In this document: piece by piece, positions 1-6,229 of the stretch | Layout: each line of letters opens with the position of its first letter | How positions within the stretch are numbered: position 1 is the stretch's first letter | Origin: Prolixibacteraceae bacterium | GTDB taxonomy: Bacteria; Bacteroidota; Bacteroidia; Bacteroidales; Prolixibacteraceae | Assembly: GCA_016930735.1 (NCBI GenBank) | Contig: JAFGGF010000333.1 | Coordinates: 1 to 13,428 of the forward strand | DNA length: 13,428 bases | Direction of reading: 5' to 3' | Translations under genes and position numbers: made by a program | The notes under the pieces: generated by a model | Database searches by the model: none | What the model was told of the DNA's origin: nothing | The model's input: the letters and a program-made list of their open reading frames with translations, nothing else

Positions 1-105
1 ACCAACAATTGTCAGTAATAAAAATATAAACAGTAAATAATATTTTTTTAAAGACAATTTATCCATCCGGTAGTATCCCGGTTTTTGAATTAATTTTCCC
101 GACAT
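1..105 (-). CDS. N-terminus of an exported or membrane-anchored protein (partial)
   Basis: The minus strand is open from an ATG at 105-103 to the window edge, giving 35 residues that begin MSGKLIQKPGYYRMDKLSLK. Residues 22-34 are strongly hydrophobic (YYLLFIFLLLTIV) and follow a Lys pair, so this is a signal peptide or N-terminal membrane anchor. A second in-frame ATG at 66-64 would give the shorter start MDKLSLKKYY, which is a more typical signal-peptide length; either start is possible. The gene is divergent from the OmpA-domain gene at 293, and a Bacteroidota-type -7 box lies upstream of it. The body of the protein is outside the window, so its function cannot be given. The call rests on an open frame, a sensible N-terminus and the divergent layout. 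Confidence 0.55.
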   Translation of the reverse strand, partial: MSGKLIQKPGYYRMDKLSLKKYYLLFIFLLLTIVG

Positions 106-178
106 TTTATATTTTTTTGAATATCAGTTTTGTTTTGAAACTGCATAATAATTCATCCGGTTCCTCGAAACCTTAACA

Positions 179-186
179 CAAATCTA
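179..186 (-). promoter_or_regulatory. Candidate Bacteroidota -7 box (TAGATTTG)
   Basis: The minus strand reads TAGATTTG here, an exact match to the Bacteroidota TAnnTTTG -7 element. A TTTG lies upstream on the same strand but only about 15 bases away, shorter than the usual spacing of about 19-21. The box is some 75 bases upstream of the partial minus-strand gene at 1-105 and is its most likely promoter. This is a motif match only. Confidence 0.3.
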
Positions 187-206
187 CAATTTGGAAACAA
201 CCAAAA

Positions 207-228
207 AAATCCCCTTTTTAGGGGATTT
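207..228 (-). terminator. Hairpin with minus-strand T-tract in a divergent intergenic region
   Basis: AAATCCCC (207-214) and GGGGATTT (221-228) form a perfect 8-bp inverted repeat around a 6-base loop. Read on the minus strand the stem is followed by a run of seven T (207-201), which makes a classic intrinsic terminator shape. No minus-strand gene ends here, because the neighbours at 1-105 and 293 point away from each other. It may stop antisense transcription entering from the 293 cluster, or act as a leader or insulator element for the gene at 1-105. The fold is seen; the role is inferred. Confidence 0.5.
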
Positions 229-247
229 CCCGAATATTCCGCTTTTC

Positions 248-255
248 TAAATTTA
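248..255 (+). promoter_or_regulatory. Weak candidate -7 box for the 293 cluster
   Basis: TAAATTTA matches the Bacteroidota TAnnTTTG box at 7 of 8 positions and lies about 37 bases before the ATG of the OmpA-domain gene, a sensible distance. No clear TTTG -33 element stands at the right spacing, so this is a weak call. Confidence 0.2.
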
Positions 256-292
256 CATATTCCAAATTAACTAACGAAAAAAATAATCGGAA

Positions 293-1615
293 ATGAAAAC
301 ACTTGTAAGGATCGTAATTTTAATGCTTTTAGTAAGCCAGGCTGGTTTGGCTCCGGCACAGGTTAATGTCAAACAAAAGGTAAAAAATCAGACAAATAAT
401 CGGGCAAATCAAAAGACTGATCAGGCGATTGATAAAGGGCTTAATTCAATTGAAAATGGTATCAAAGGAGTATTCAAGAAAAAAGATAAAAATCAGGATA
501 CACAGGAACAACAGGAACAACAGGAGCAGATTATCGAACAGGATGCAGGCAATGAGCAGACTGACGAAAATCAAGGAGAACCGCAGAAACCGGCTCAGCC
601 TGTCCTGGAGACTTATTCCAAATATGATTTTATTCCCGGTGAAAAGGTGATTTTTTATGAAGATTTCAGTCAGGATGCGGTTGGCGATTTCCCGGCGCTC
701 TGGAATACAAATGGCTCAGCCGAGGTTGTTACAACAAACCTTTATCCGGGAAACTGGATGAAATTTGTTATGGATCAGTGTGTCTGGACTGATGAATTGC
801 TTGATTTACCCGAAAATTATACCATAGAATTTGACGTAATTCCTATCGGTGGACTTGAAGGTGAAGGGATGAGCGGATACCATTTCAGGTTGATGCAGGC
901 TAAAAATGTAAGAGCATGGGATGGCGGATCGGCTCCCGGTGATGGTGGATTCCAATTTACTGTTGAATATTTTGGGAGGCCAGGTTATAATACATGGCTC
1001 CAGGGCGAAGAGTGCAGTCAGCAAAATCTGAGTGGTTATGTTGAACGGGAAGAATTCAAGGAGAAAATGAACCAGAAATACCACATTGCCATTTGGGTTC
1101 AGAAAACAAGGCTTCGTTTATATCAGGATGAAAATAAAATTATCGATTTACCAAGAGCTTTCCCGGCAGGATGTGTAAAACCCGACAGGCTGAGATTTGA
1201 ATACGGTGCAGCCATGTTATCGAATATTCGAATTGCAGTTGGAAAGCCTGATACACGTAATAAACTGATTACTGAAGGTAAACTGGTTACTTACGGCATT
1301 TATTTCGATGTTAACAAAGATGTGGTTAAACCCGAATCATACGGAACGCTAAAGGAAATAGCAACTATTTTGAATGAAGTTCCTGATGTAAAGGTGAAGA
1401 TTGTTGGCCATACTGATTCCGACGGGCAGGATGCGGCAAACCTTGACCTTTCGAAACGGCGGGCTGCATCGGTTAAAGATGAGCTGGTAAAATCGTTTGG
1501 TGTAAATGGCGACAGGCTCGAAACCGATGGAATGGGTGAAACACAGCCCGTGGCTCCGAATGATTCACCGTCGAACAAAGCACTCAACCGAAGAGTTGAA
1601 TTTATAAAACTTTAA
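293..1615 (+). CDS. OmpA-family peptidoglycan-binding protein with LamG-like middle domain
   Basis: A 440-residue exported protein with a signal peptide at residues 1-22 (cleavage likely after APA, before Gln23). A Lys/Asn/Gln-rich helical segment follows (26-66), then an acidic Gln-rich linker (67-103) containing three QEQ units. Residues about 115-318 look like a concanavalin/LamG-type beta sandwich, starting at the FYEDFSQDAVGDFP segment. Residues 332-440 are an OmpA C-terminal domain: HTDSDG (373-378), NLDLSKRRA (383-391) and NRRVEF (432-437) carry the Asp and Arg expected to bind diaminopimelate in peptidoglycan. It should sit in the periplasm or on the inner face of the outer membrane, non-covalently attached to the cell wall. 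There is no N-terminal beta-barrel, unlike E. coli OmpA. It is the first gene of a four-gene same-strand cluster; the next starts 40 bases on. The OmpA domain is certain, the middle domain less so. Confidence 0.88.
   Translation: MKTLVRIVILMLLVSQAGLAPAQVNVKQKVKNQTNNRANQKTDQAIDKGLNSIENGIKGVFKKKDKNQDTQEQQEQQEQIIEQDAGNEQTDENQGEPQKPAQPVLETYSKYDFIPGEKVIFYEDFSQDAVGDFPALWNTNGSAEVVTTNLYPGNWMKFVMDQCVWTDELLDLPENYTIEFDVIPIGGLEGEGMSGYHFRLMQAKNVRAWDGGSAPGDGGFQFTVEYFGRPGYNTWLQGEECSQQNLSGYVEREEFKEKMNQKYHIAIWVQKTRLRLYQDENKIIDLPRAFPAGCVKPDRLRFEYGAAMLSNIRIAVGKPDTRNKLITEGKLVTYGIYFDVNKDVVKPESYGTLKEIATILNEVPDVKVKIVGHTDSDGQDAANLDLSKRRAASVKDELVKSFGVNGDRLETDGMGETQPVAPNDSPSNKALNRRVEFIKL
503..529 (+). repeat. 9-bp tandem repeat, three units (QEQ codons)
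   Basis: CAGGAACAA, CAGGAACAA and CAGGAGCAG follow each other in frame and encode QEQ three times (residues 71-79) in the linker of the OmpA-domain protein. The unit length is a multiple of three, so changes in copy number would lengthen or shorten the linker without a frameshift. Confidence 0.8.
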
Positions 1616-1655
1616 TTATCTCATTTCCGGAATATTGATTTAAATACATATTAAG

Positions 1656-2342
1656 ATGAAGCACATTTTTATTATTGTTGCCATTATCATGGCAGGGTTA
1701 ACCGTAAAGGCCCAGGAAACTTTTTTCCCTACCAAAAAAGGTACTGTGTTGGTATATAATACCTTCGATAAGAAAAATAAACTGACAAATAAATTTCAAT
1801 ATACCATTGAAAAGGTTAATGTGAATGGACCCGATTTGGATATTACATATCTGGTACAATCCATGGATCAGAAAGATAAACTTTTGTACAACGATGAAAT
1901 TACCATAAATCAAAGGGGTGACAAACTTTATTTGGATATGAGTAACATGGTTAATAAAGCTGCTTTCCAGCAGGAAGGAGAAATGCCTGCCAATATTGAA
2001 GTTACAGGTAATAATATGGAAATACCGGTTAATCCAAATCCGGGTGACATTCTCCCTGATGCTTCGGTCGCGATGGCTTTAAAATTAGGATTTATTAATA
2101 TGAAGGTTTCTGCCGATGTAACCAACCGTAAAATTGAGGCAATTGAGGATATTTCAGTTGCAGCAGGAACATTTAACACATTTAAACTGACAAGTAACGT
2201 AAATGCATCAGCACTTGGAATAAAAAGCTCAACAAAAAATCTGGAATGGTATGCAAAGGGCATAGGGATTATTAAATCGGAAGCATATGATAATAAAGGA
2301 AATTTACAGTCAAGAACCGAACTGGTTGAACTGAAAAACTGA
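1656..2342 (+). CDS. Exported DUF3108-like (TapB-like) protein
   Basis: A 228-residue protein with a signal peptide (1-18 or 1-20, ending VKA-Q). The mature part is beta-rich with few Cys. The C-terminal half has the pattern I associate with DUF3108-like/TapB-type proteins of Bacteroidota: a VAAGTFNTFKLTS segment (168-180), then NLEWYAKGIGIIKSE (195-209), then a final G-N-x-x-S-R-T-E-L-V-E-L strand. Such proteins are predicted periplasmic or surface beta folds of unknown biochemical role, so no reaction is assigned. It lies 40 bases after the OmpA-domain gene and 39 bases before the next gene, so co-transcription is likely. The start was chosen because it gives a complete signal peptide. The family assignment is from memory of the motif pattern and is moderate. 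Confidence 0.7.
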   Translation: MKHIFIIVAIIMAGLTVKAQETFFPTKKGTVLVYNTFDKKNKLTNKFQYTIEKVNVNGPDLDITYLVQSMDQKDKLLYNDEITINQRGDKLYLDMSNMVNKAAFQQEGEMPANIEVTGNNMEIPVNPNPGDILPDASVAMALKLGFINMKVSADVTNRKIEAIEDISVAAGTFNTFKLTSNVNASALGIKSSTKNLEWYAKGIGIIKSEAYDNKGNLQSRTELVELKN

Positions 2343-2381
2343 CTTGAATCAGTAATGAATAAATGAAAAAATAAAATACAT

Positions 2382-3437
2382 ATGAAACACATAAAAAGTT
2401 TTGGATTGGCATTTATGCTTGTCATTTTCATAGTTTCCGGGGCAAATGCCCAATTGGGAAAGATGCTTAATAAAGTAAAAAACAAAATTGTTGATAAGGC
2501 AATTGGAAATGAGAACCAGTCGGGAAACCAGGCAAGCGAACCTGATTGTGCCAGTGATGACGCAGTTGTTGCATTTGAGTTTGATAAGGGGTATACAGTG
2601 GATATGAATGAAATCAGTGTTACAATAAAAAACGGCGATATCCTTCTTTATGCCAGGAATACTTCTAATTATTTTATTAAACGTGCTGACAGTGATTCAC
2701 CGGAAGGGCCTTTTTCTGAAAACGACCCGGAAGTCAGAGCCTTTGAAAATCATGAAGCTGAAGTAAATCCTGAAAACAGCCAGGCTTATGCCGTTTCGTA
2801 TCCGGGAATCATTTTCCGTACAGGTGATAAATATGAAATAAAGTTGGATGGACAAACTTATGGGCCGTTTGCAGTGATCCAGACTTTTGTTATCAATTTG
2901 TCAAAAACAAAGTTTGTTGCAGCGGTTACTCCCGATGTTTTATTTACCGAAAATGAGCAGAAACAAATGCAGAATGCTGAAAACAAAACCCAGACCGAGC
3001 AAATGGCAATGGCTATGCAGATGGCCCAGAAAATGCAGCAAAGAATGGCAGGGGGTGCTACCGATATCCAGCAAAAGATTGTATCCAATATTGAAGGAGT
3101 TTCACAGGATATGATGTATAATGCCACACTTTCTTCTGAAATAAAATTCGATGATATTGTCTGGGTTGGTTTTGATAAAATTACCGACCTTTTCGGAAAT
3201 ACACTTTTAAATATTGATCATTCAAGAATGAATGTTCAGAATGGTAATTTCTGGCTGAGCTCTGATAATAAATCGTGGGCAACATTTTCATACGGGCAGT
3301 TAACTTTCAGCGACGGTAAAATTTTAAAAGACCTTTTTGCTCCATACCGGGCTTATGAAAACGGAAAACCATCGCTGGTTTATATGTATTTTTCGCCAAA
3401 ACATAATGCCATTATGAAAGTTGCAATTCCTTTCTGA
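2382..3437 (+). CDS. Exported protein of unknown function with Met/Gln-rich coiled coil
   Basis: I do not recognise this 351-residue protein as a named family. It has a signal peptide (1-23, cleavage before Gln24). A short Lys/Asn helix follows (LNKVKNKIVDKAIGN, 29-43) that resembles the post-signal segment of the OmpA-domain protein two genes upstream. Residues 60-186 look mainly beta, with Gly/Asp turns. Residues 187-235 form a probable coiled coil very rich in Met and Gln (MAMAMQMAQKMQQRMAGG). The C-terminal domain (about 254-351) is beta-rich and aromatic, with WVGFDKITDLFG and YMYFSPKHN segments. Cys56 is the only cysteine of the mature protein. It sits in the middle of the cluster, 39 bases after the TapB-like gene and 12 bases before the SLT-like gene, so its role is probably in the envelope. 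No function can be given. Confidence 0.75.
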   Translation: MKHIKSFGLAFMLVIFIVSGANAQLGKMLNKVKNKIVDKAIGNENQSGNQASEPDCASDDAVVAFEFDKGYTVDMNEISVTIKNGDILLYARNTSNYFIKRADSDSPEGPFSENDPEVRAFENHEAEVNPENSQAYAVSYPGIIFRTGDKYEIKLDGQTYGPFAVIQTFVINLSKTKFVAAVTPDVLFTENEQKQMQNAENKTQTEQMAMAMQMAQKMQQRMAGGATDIQQKIVSNIEGVSQDMMYNATLSSEIKFDDIVWVGFDKITDLFGNTLLNIDHSRMNVQNGNFWLSSDNKSWATFSYGQLTFSDGKILKDLFAPYRAYENGKPSLVYMYFSPKHNAIMKVAIPF

Positions 3438-3449
3438 CAACATTCAGGG

Positions 3450-4244
3450 ATGATAAAAAAATATGTGTATCTGTACTTTGTACTTTTTTATTGTTTTGTT
3501 TTTAATATTTCGGCACAGGAAAACAATGTTAATTCCAGTTATGCTCAGATTTTTGCTTCAGGCTGGCAAAAAGCCATAACGTTTATTTCTGAGAACAGGC
3601 GCTGGATGGAAGATGAATGCCTTACATACGGTATTGATTATAAAACTGCTGTTTCTGTCATCTTCCCCGAACTGGTGCGTTATTCCATCCTCCGAGATAA
3701 AATCGAAATTACATTACTAAAAGCACTTTATACAAACAAGGGTGATGAGTATGCTAACTTTTCAGTAGGTGTATTCCAGATAAAACCTACTTGTGCCGAA
3801 ACAGTAATTGACAATGTTGACAAATTAAAAAATCCGGCGTTTAAGACATGGTTTCGCAAACAACACGCTGATTTAAGGGATTATGGTTTACGGAAGGCAA
3901 TTGTCGATGAACTGGAGGATCCAGGGAATGAATTTATTTATGTACTTGCCATTATCAGGTTCCTGGATAAAACCTATAAGGATCATCGATGGACAGATGG
4001 TATTGAAAAAATAAGGTTTTATGCCGCTGCCTATAACGGTGGATTTTCAAACACCGAAGCATGGATCAGGCAGCAAATGGAAGCCAAAACCTTCCATACC
4101 GGCATTGTAAAACCTAAGGAATGTTATTGCTATGCAGATATAGCAGCAGATTTTTTTGCCGGATTTTCAGGTAGTCAAGGAAATATTCAAAAAGGAAATC
4201 CCGCAAATTTTAAATCTTTTAATATAATAAATTCATATAAGTAA
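3450..4244 (+). CDS. Divergent lytic-transglycosylase-like (SLT fold) exported protein
   Basis: A 264-residue protein with a signal peptide (1-22, ending ISA-Q). Three motifs in order match the lysozyme-like SLT fold: FPELVRYS (72-79), whose Glu74 is the likely catalytic acid; NFSVGVFQIKP (103-113), matching the Gly-x-x-Gln-Ile-x-Pro substrate-cleft segment; and AAAYNGG (192-198), matching the AYNxG helix. Lytic transglycosylases cleave the MurNAc-GlcNAc bond of peptidoglycan without water. The motif contexts differ from textbook Slt/MltE (FPELVRYS instead of ES, NGG instead of NAG), so substrate or activity may differ. Three Cys (116, 225, 227) remain in the mature part. It begins 12 bases after the preceding gene and closes the cluster, next to a peptidoglycan-binding OmpA protein, which supports a cell-wall role. 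Fold moderately sure; activity inferred. Confidence 0.7.
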   Translation: MIKKYVYLYFVLFYCFVFNISAQENNVNSSYAQIFASGWQKAITFISENRRWMEDECLTYGIDYKTAVSVIFPELVRYSILRDKIEITLLKALYTNKGDEYANFSVGVFQIKPTCAETVIDNVDKLKNPAFKTWFRKQHADLRDYGLRKAIVDELEDPGNEFIYVLAIIRFLDKTYKDHRWTDGIEKIRFYAAAYNGGFSNTEAWIRQQMEAKTFHTGIVKPKECYCYADIAADFFAGFSGSQGNIQKGNPANFKSFNIINSYK

Positions 4245-4360
4245 ATCGGTGTTTTTTGATCCTTAAATTTATTCTTAGAGTGCAGGTTTTTCCAAAGAGA
4301 TACCAAGTTGATATAAATAATAACTGAAAAAGGAAGGATTGAATAGGAGGTATGGCTACA

Positions 4361-4864
4361 TTATTTCAAGAGATTTTTACTATAAATAAGCCTGTTTTTA
4401 TATTCATTAATTTTTACCCAATAAATTATCCAGCAAATTAATCCTGCAATTGAAGTTAAAATACCTAAAAAGGGAATTATACTGCAACAATACAATATAC
4501 AATATGTCAAACCCATACTGATCCCTGGCCTTTCTTCTTCAGTTTTAATCCCTTTGGATGCAAATTCCAATTTTAGCGAATCTGCCATCCTGTTCACAAT
4601 TATAAATTGCCAGATAATGCCAAATAAAGGTATTAAAGTAAGCCAGACTTCTCCTGGTTGCATTTTACGGTTTTCAACACTAATTAAGTTAAACGTGTTT
4701 TGAAGGGTTACTAAATAAAAAATCAATGGAATTACAGAAATAATAAATCCAAAAAAAAGCAAAGGGATAAATGCTATAAAGGGATTAGCTTGTTGCCCTG
4801 CCGGTTGCATGTAGGCAAATGAATAAAATATAAATGCAGGAAACAAAAACATTAATTTTTTCAT
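4361..4864 (-). CDS. Small multi-pass inner-membrane protein (DUF4328-like)
   Basis: A 167-residue hydrophobic protein. Residues 1-18 could be a first helix or uncleaved signal. Helices are likely at about 29-54, 73-91 and 116-150, the last possibly two helices. The central segment QPGEVWLTLIPLFGIIWQF (69-87) followed by NRMADSLKLEFASKGI (91-106) is a pattern I associate with uncharacterised Bacteroidota membrane proteins often labelled DUF4328-like. There are no obvious catalytic residues; Cys122, Cys126 and Cys127 lie in a membrane helix. It is transcribed towards the SLT-like gene (convergent, 116 bases apart) and is probably monocistronic. Function unknown; the family name is tentative. 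Confidence 0.7.
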   Translation of the reverse strand: MKKLMFLFPAFIFYSFAYMQPAGQQANPFIAFIPLLFFGFIISVIPLIFYLVTLQNTFNLISVENRKMQPGEVWLTLIPLFGIIWQFIIVNRMADSLKLEFASKGIKTEEERPGISMGLTYCILYCCSIIPFLGILTSIAGLICWIIYWVKINEYKNRLIYSKNLLK

Positions 4865-5083
4865 ATTGGTCAGATTTAATAATTCTATTTAGAATACGTT
4901 TGCACTAATTTAAAGATTATTCTTAAATATTTGCAATGGAATAAAAGGTTGGACATCATTTAATCAACAAACCAAAAATACTTTTTCAATCCAATTGATT
5001 CATTAAAGAAGTTTACAATATTATTTATCGTTTAAAATATGGTATTCTAAAGTTGTATTTTGTTAAATAATCTGTTGTGCGAT
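4865..5083. other. AT-rich noncoding stretch before the IS982 scar
   Basis: This holds the upstream region of the minus-strand membrane-protein gene and, towards 5083, probably the outer end of the decayed IS982 element. No long open frame, terminator or convincing promoter box was seen. Confidence 0.5.
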
Positions 5084-5351
5084 TTAACTCGCCAACGCAT
5101 ATCTTAAATTATTAATTGGTTTACCGTTCTTTAAATTTATGTATTGTAATAAAGCCACCGAAGTAATCCTTGTAAGTATTATGGCCGAGAGCTCAATAAG
5201 TGTTTTGGCATAATTGCGTTTAATCATAAACTGGTAGCAGAATTGAGAGAACAATGTTTGAATCCTCTTTCTGAACTTTTTTGAAAACAGTCGGGTACAA
5301 CGTGTAGCCTTTATGTGATGACAGCATTGGAGTTTCTGGTTTTACGCTGCA
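5084..5351 (-). pseudogene. IS982-family transposase, C-terminal remnant with frameshift
   Basis: The minus strand encodes a decayed transposase tail in two frames. The upstream frame reads VKPETPMLSSHKGY, then TLYPTVFKK. The frame changes at the run of six A (revcomp of 5277-5282) and continues as FRKRIQTLFSQFCYQF, MIKRNYAKT, LQYINLKNGKPINNLRYALA and a TAA stop at 5086-5084. The RKRIQTLFSQ...MIKRNYAKT pattern is what I recall from the C-terminus of IS982 transposases of Bacteroidota. An in-frame TAG at 5354-5352 and the missing N-terminal two thirds, including most of the catalytic core, show it cannot be functional. It lies directly beside a truncated peroxiredoxin, so a past insertion and deletion probably removed sequence here. 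Family call from memory; decay seen directly. Confidence 0.75.
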
Positions 5352-5486
5352 CTATGAAAACAAATTAAGTTTTTTTGAACCTGATATATAATCTTTATTG
5401 CCAGGCAATGTTCAATTGTTTAAACCAAATTCTATTAAAATATTGAATATCATGCCTATGCATAACTTTGTTAATTATAATAATTA

Positions 5487-5894
5487 ATGAGTTTATTAAC
5501 AAATCAAACTGCACAAGTGGTAAGTGAAAAAGAAAATTCTATTGAAAATGAAGACTCCTGATTATATGGAATGAAAGAAAAAGAGGATAATTATGCTAAT
5601 GTTAAAACTTCGCGGGGAGTATTTATTACTGGTCCTGATAATATTGACCGAACTATCTTTTTTTATCCTATGAATGCTGGAAGGAATATGGAGGAATTGA
5701 TAAGGACAGTAAAGGCACTAAAAATGTCAGGTCCTCATGTATTAATTCCTGCAAACCGGGAACCCGGAGATGACATTCTTACGAGGGCTTCACACCTTGA
5801 TCCTTCAGAAGAGAAAGATGAAATACAGAAAGATTATTATAATGTTGGTCCGATTATGTGGTATAAAAGATTTTATAATAATAAATCTGAGTAA
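5487..5894 (+). pseudogene. Peroxiredoxin (Prx6/AhpC type), C-terminal fragment without catalytic Cys
   Basis: The open frame 5571-5894 encodes 107 residues matching the C-terminal half of 1-Cys Prx6-type peroxiredoxins: SRGVFITGPD (14-23), FFYPMNAGRNMEELIRTVKAL (30-50) and IPANREPGDDIL (59-70), then a Tyr-rich tail. Reading upstream in the same frame gives LYGM just before the ATG, also a family motif, then a TGA at 5559-5561, then a 24-residue open stretch from 5487 of uncertain homology. A complete enzyme is about 210-220 residues, reduces hydroperoxides with an N-terminal PxxxTxxC cysteine, and works in the cytoplasm. That half is absent and the fragment has no Cys at all, so peroxidase activity is impossible. 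The IS982 scar ends 135 bases away. It is probably a relic, though the open part could still be expressed. Confidence 0.75.
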
Positions 5895-6229
5895 TACTAT
5901 AAGGCTCTGATTGCTTGTGCTTTATAAGTAAATGAAGCTGTCTTAAACGGCAACTTCTTTACTTTTAGTGCGATTTAAATGCAAAAATCAGATGGGAATC
6001 TTAGAATAAAATATTATAAACTGAATGGGATTATTAAAATACAGGATTTAATAGTTTCAATTAATTAGTGTAGATTGAAATTACTTTATAAAACACTTGT
6101 TTGTTTTATCCATTTCAGTCTCCATCGTAATAAAGAGGGAAGTTTTAATAATTCATTTTACATACATTTCAACTTTTATTATCTATAGTTTGTTAGAGTT
6201 TACGATGATTAAAATTTGCAAAAACAGTT
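5895..6229. other. Noncoding stretch between the peroxiredoxin relic and the TPR gene
   Basis: I see no convincing gene in these 335 bases. A short frame from 6097 runs into the next gene but looks like an overlap artefact. There is a weak hairpin (TTTCAAT at 6055-6061 with ATTGAAA at 6074-6080, 12-base loop) and a second copy of GTGCGATTTAA (5968-5978), the 11-mer that overlaps the stop of the IS982 scar. The promoter of the 6230 gene should lie near the end of the stretch, but no exact TAnnTTTG box was found. Confidence 0.5.

Noticed and set aside
806..1084. Minus-strand open frames opposite the OmpA-domain gene (also 1300-1587)
   Set aside because: Both are opposite well-supported domains and show no protein motif.
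1928..2485. A 185-codon minus-strand open frame
   Set aside because: It lies opposite the TapB-like gene and the start of the next gene; its Ser/Phe/Ile-rich translation is typical of an antisense shadow and the plus-strand genes have clear signal peptides and motifs.
4352..4441. A 29-codon plus-strand ORF (MATLFQEIFT...) preceded by a strong AGGAGG
   Set aside because: It overlaps the 3' end of the minus-strand membrane-protein gene, has no recognisable motif, and Shine-Dalgarno sequences carry little weight in Bacteroidota. It would need ribosome profiling to be believed.
6053..6082. A hairpin (TTTCAAT/ATTGAAA) as a small RNA or terminator
   Set aside because: The stem is short and AT-only apart from one G-C pair, with a 12-base loop and no T-tract; it is not distinguishable from chance in AT-rich DNA.
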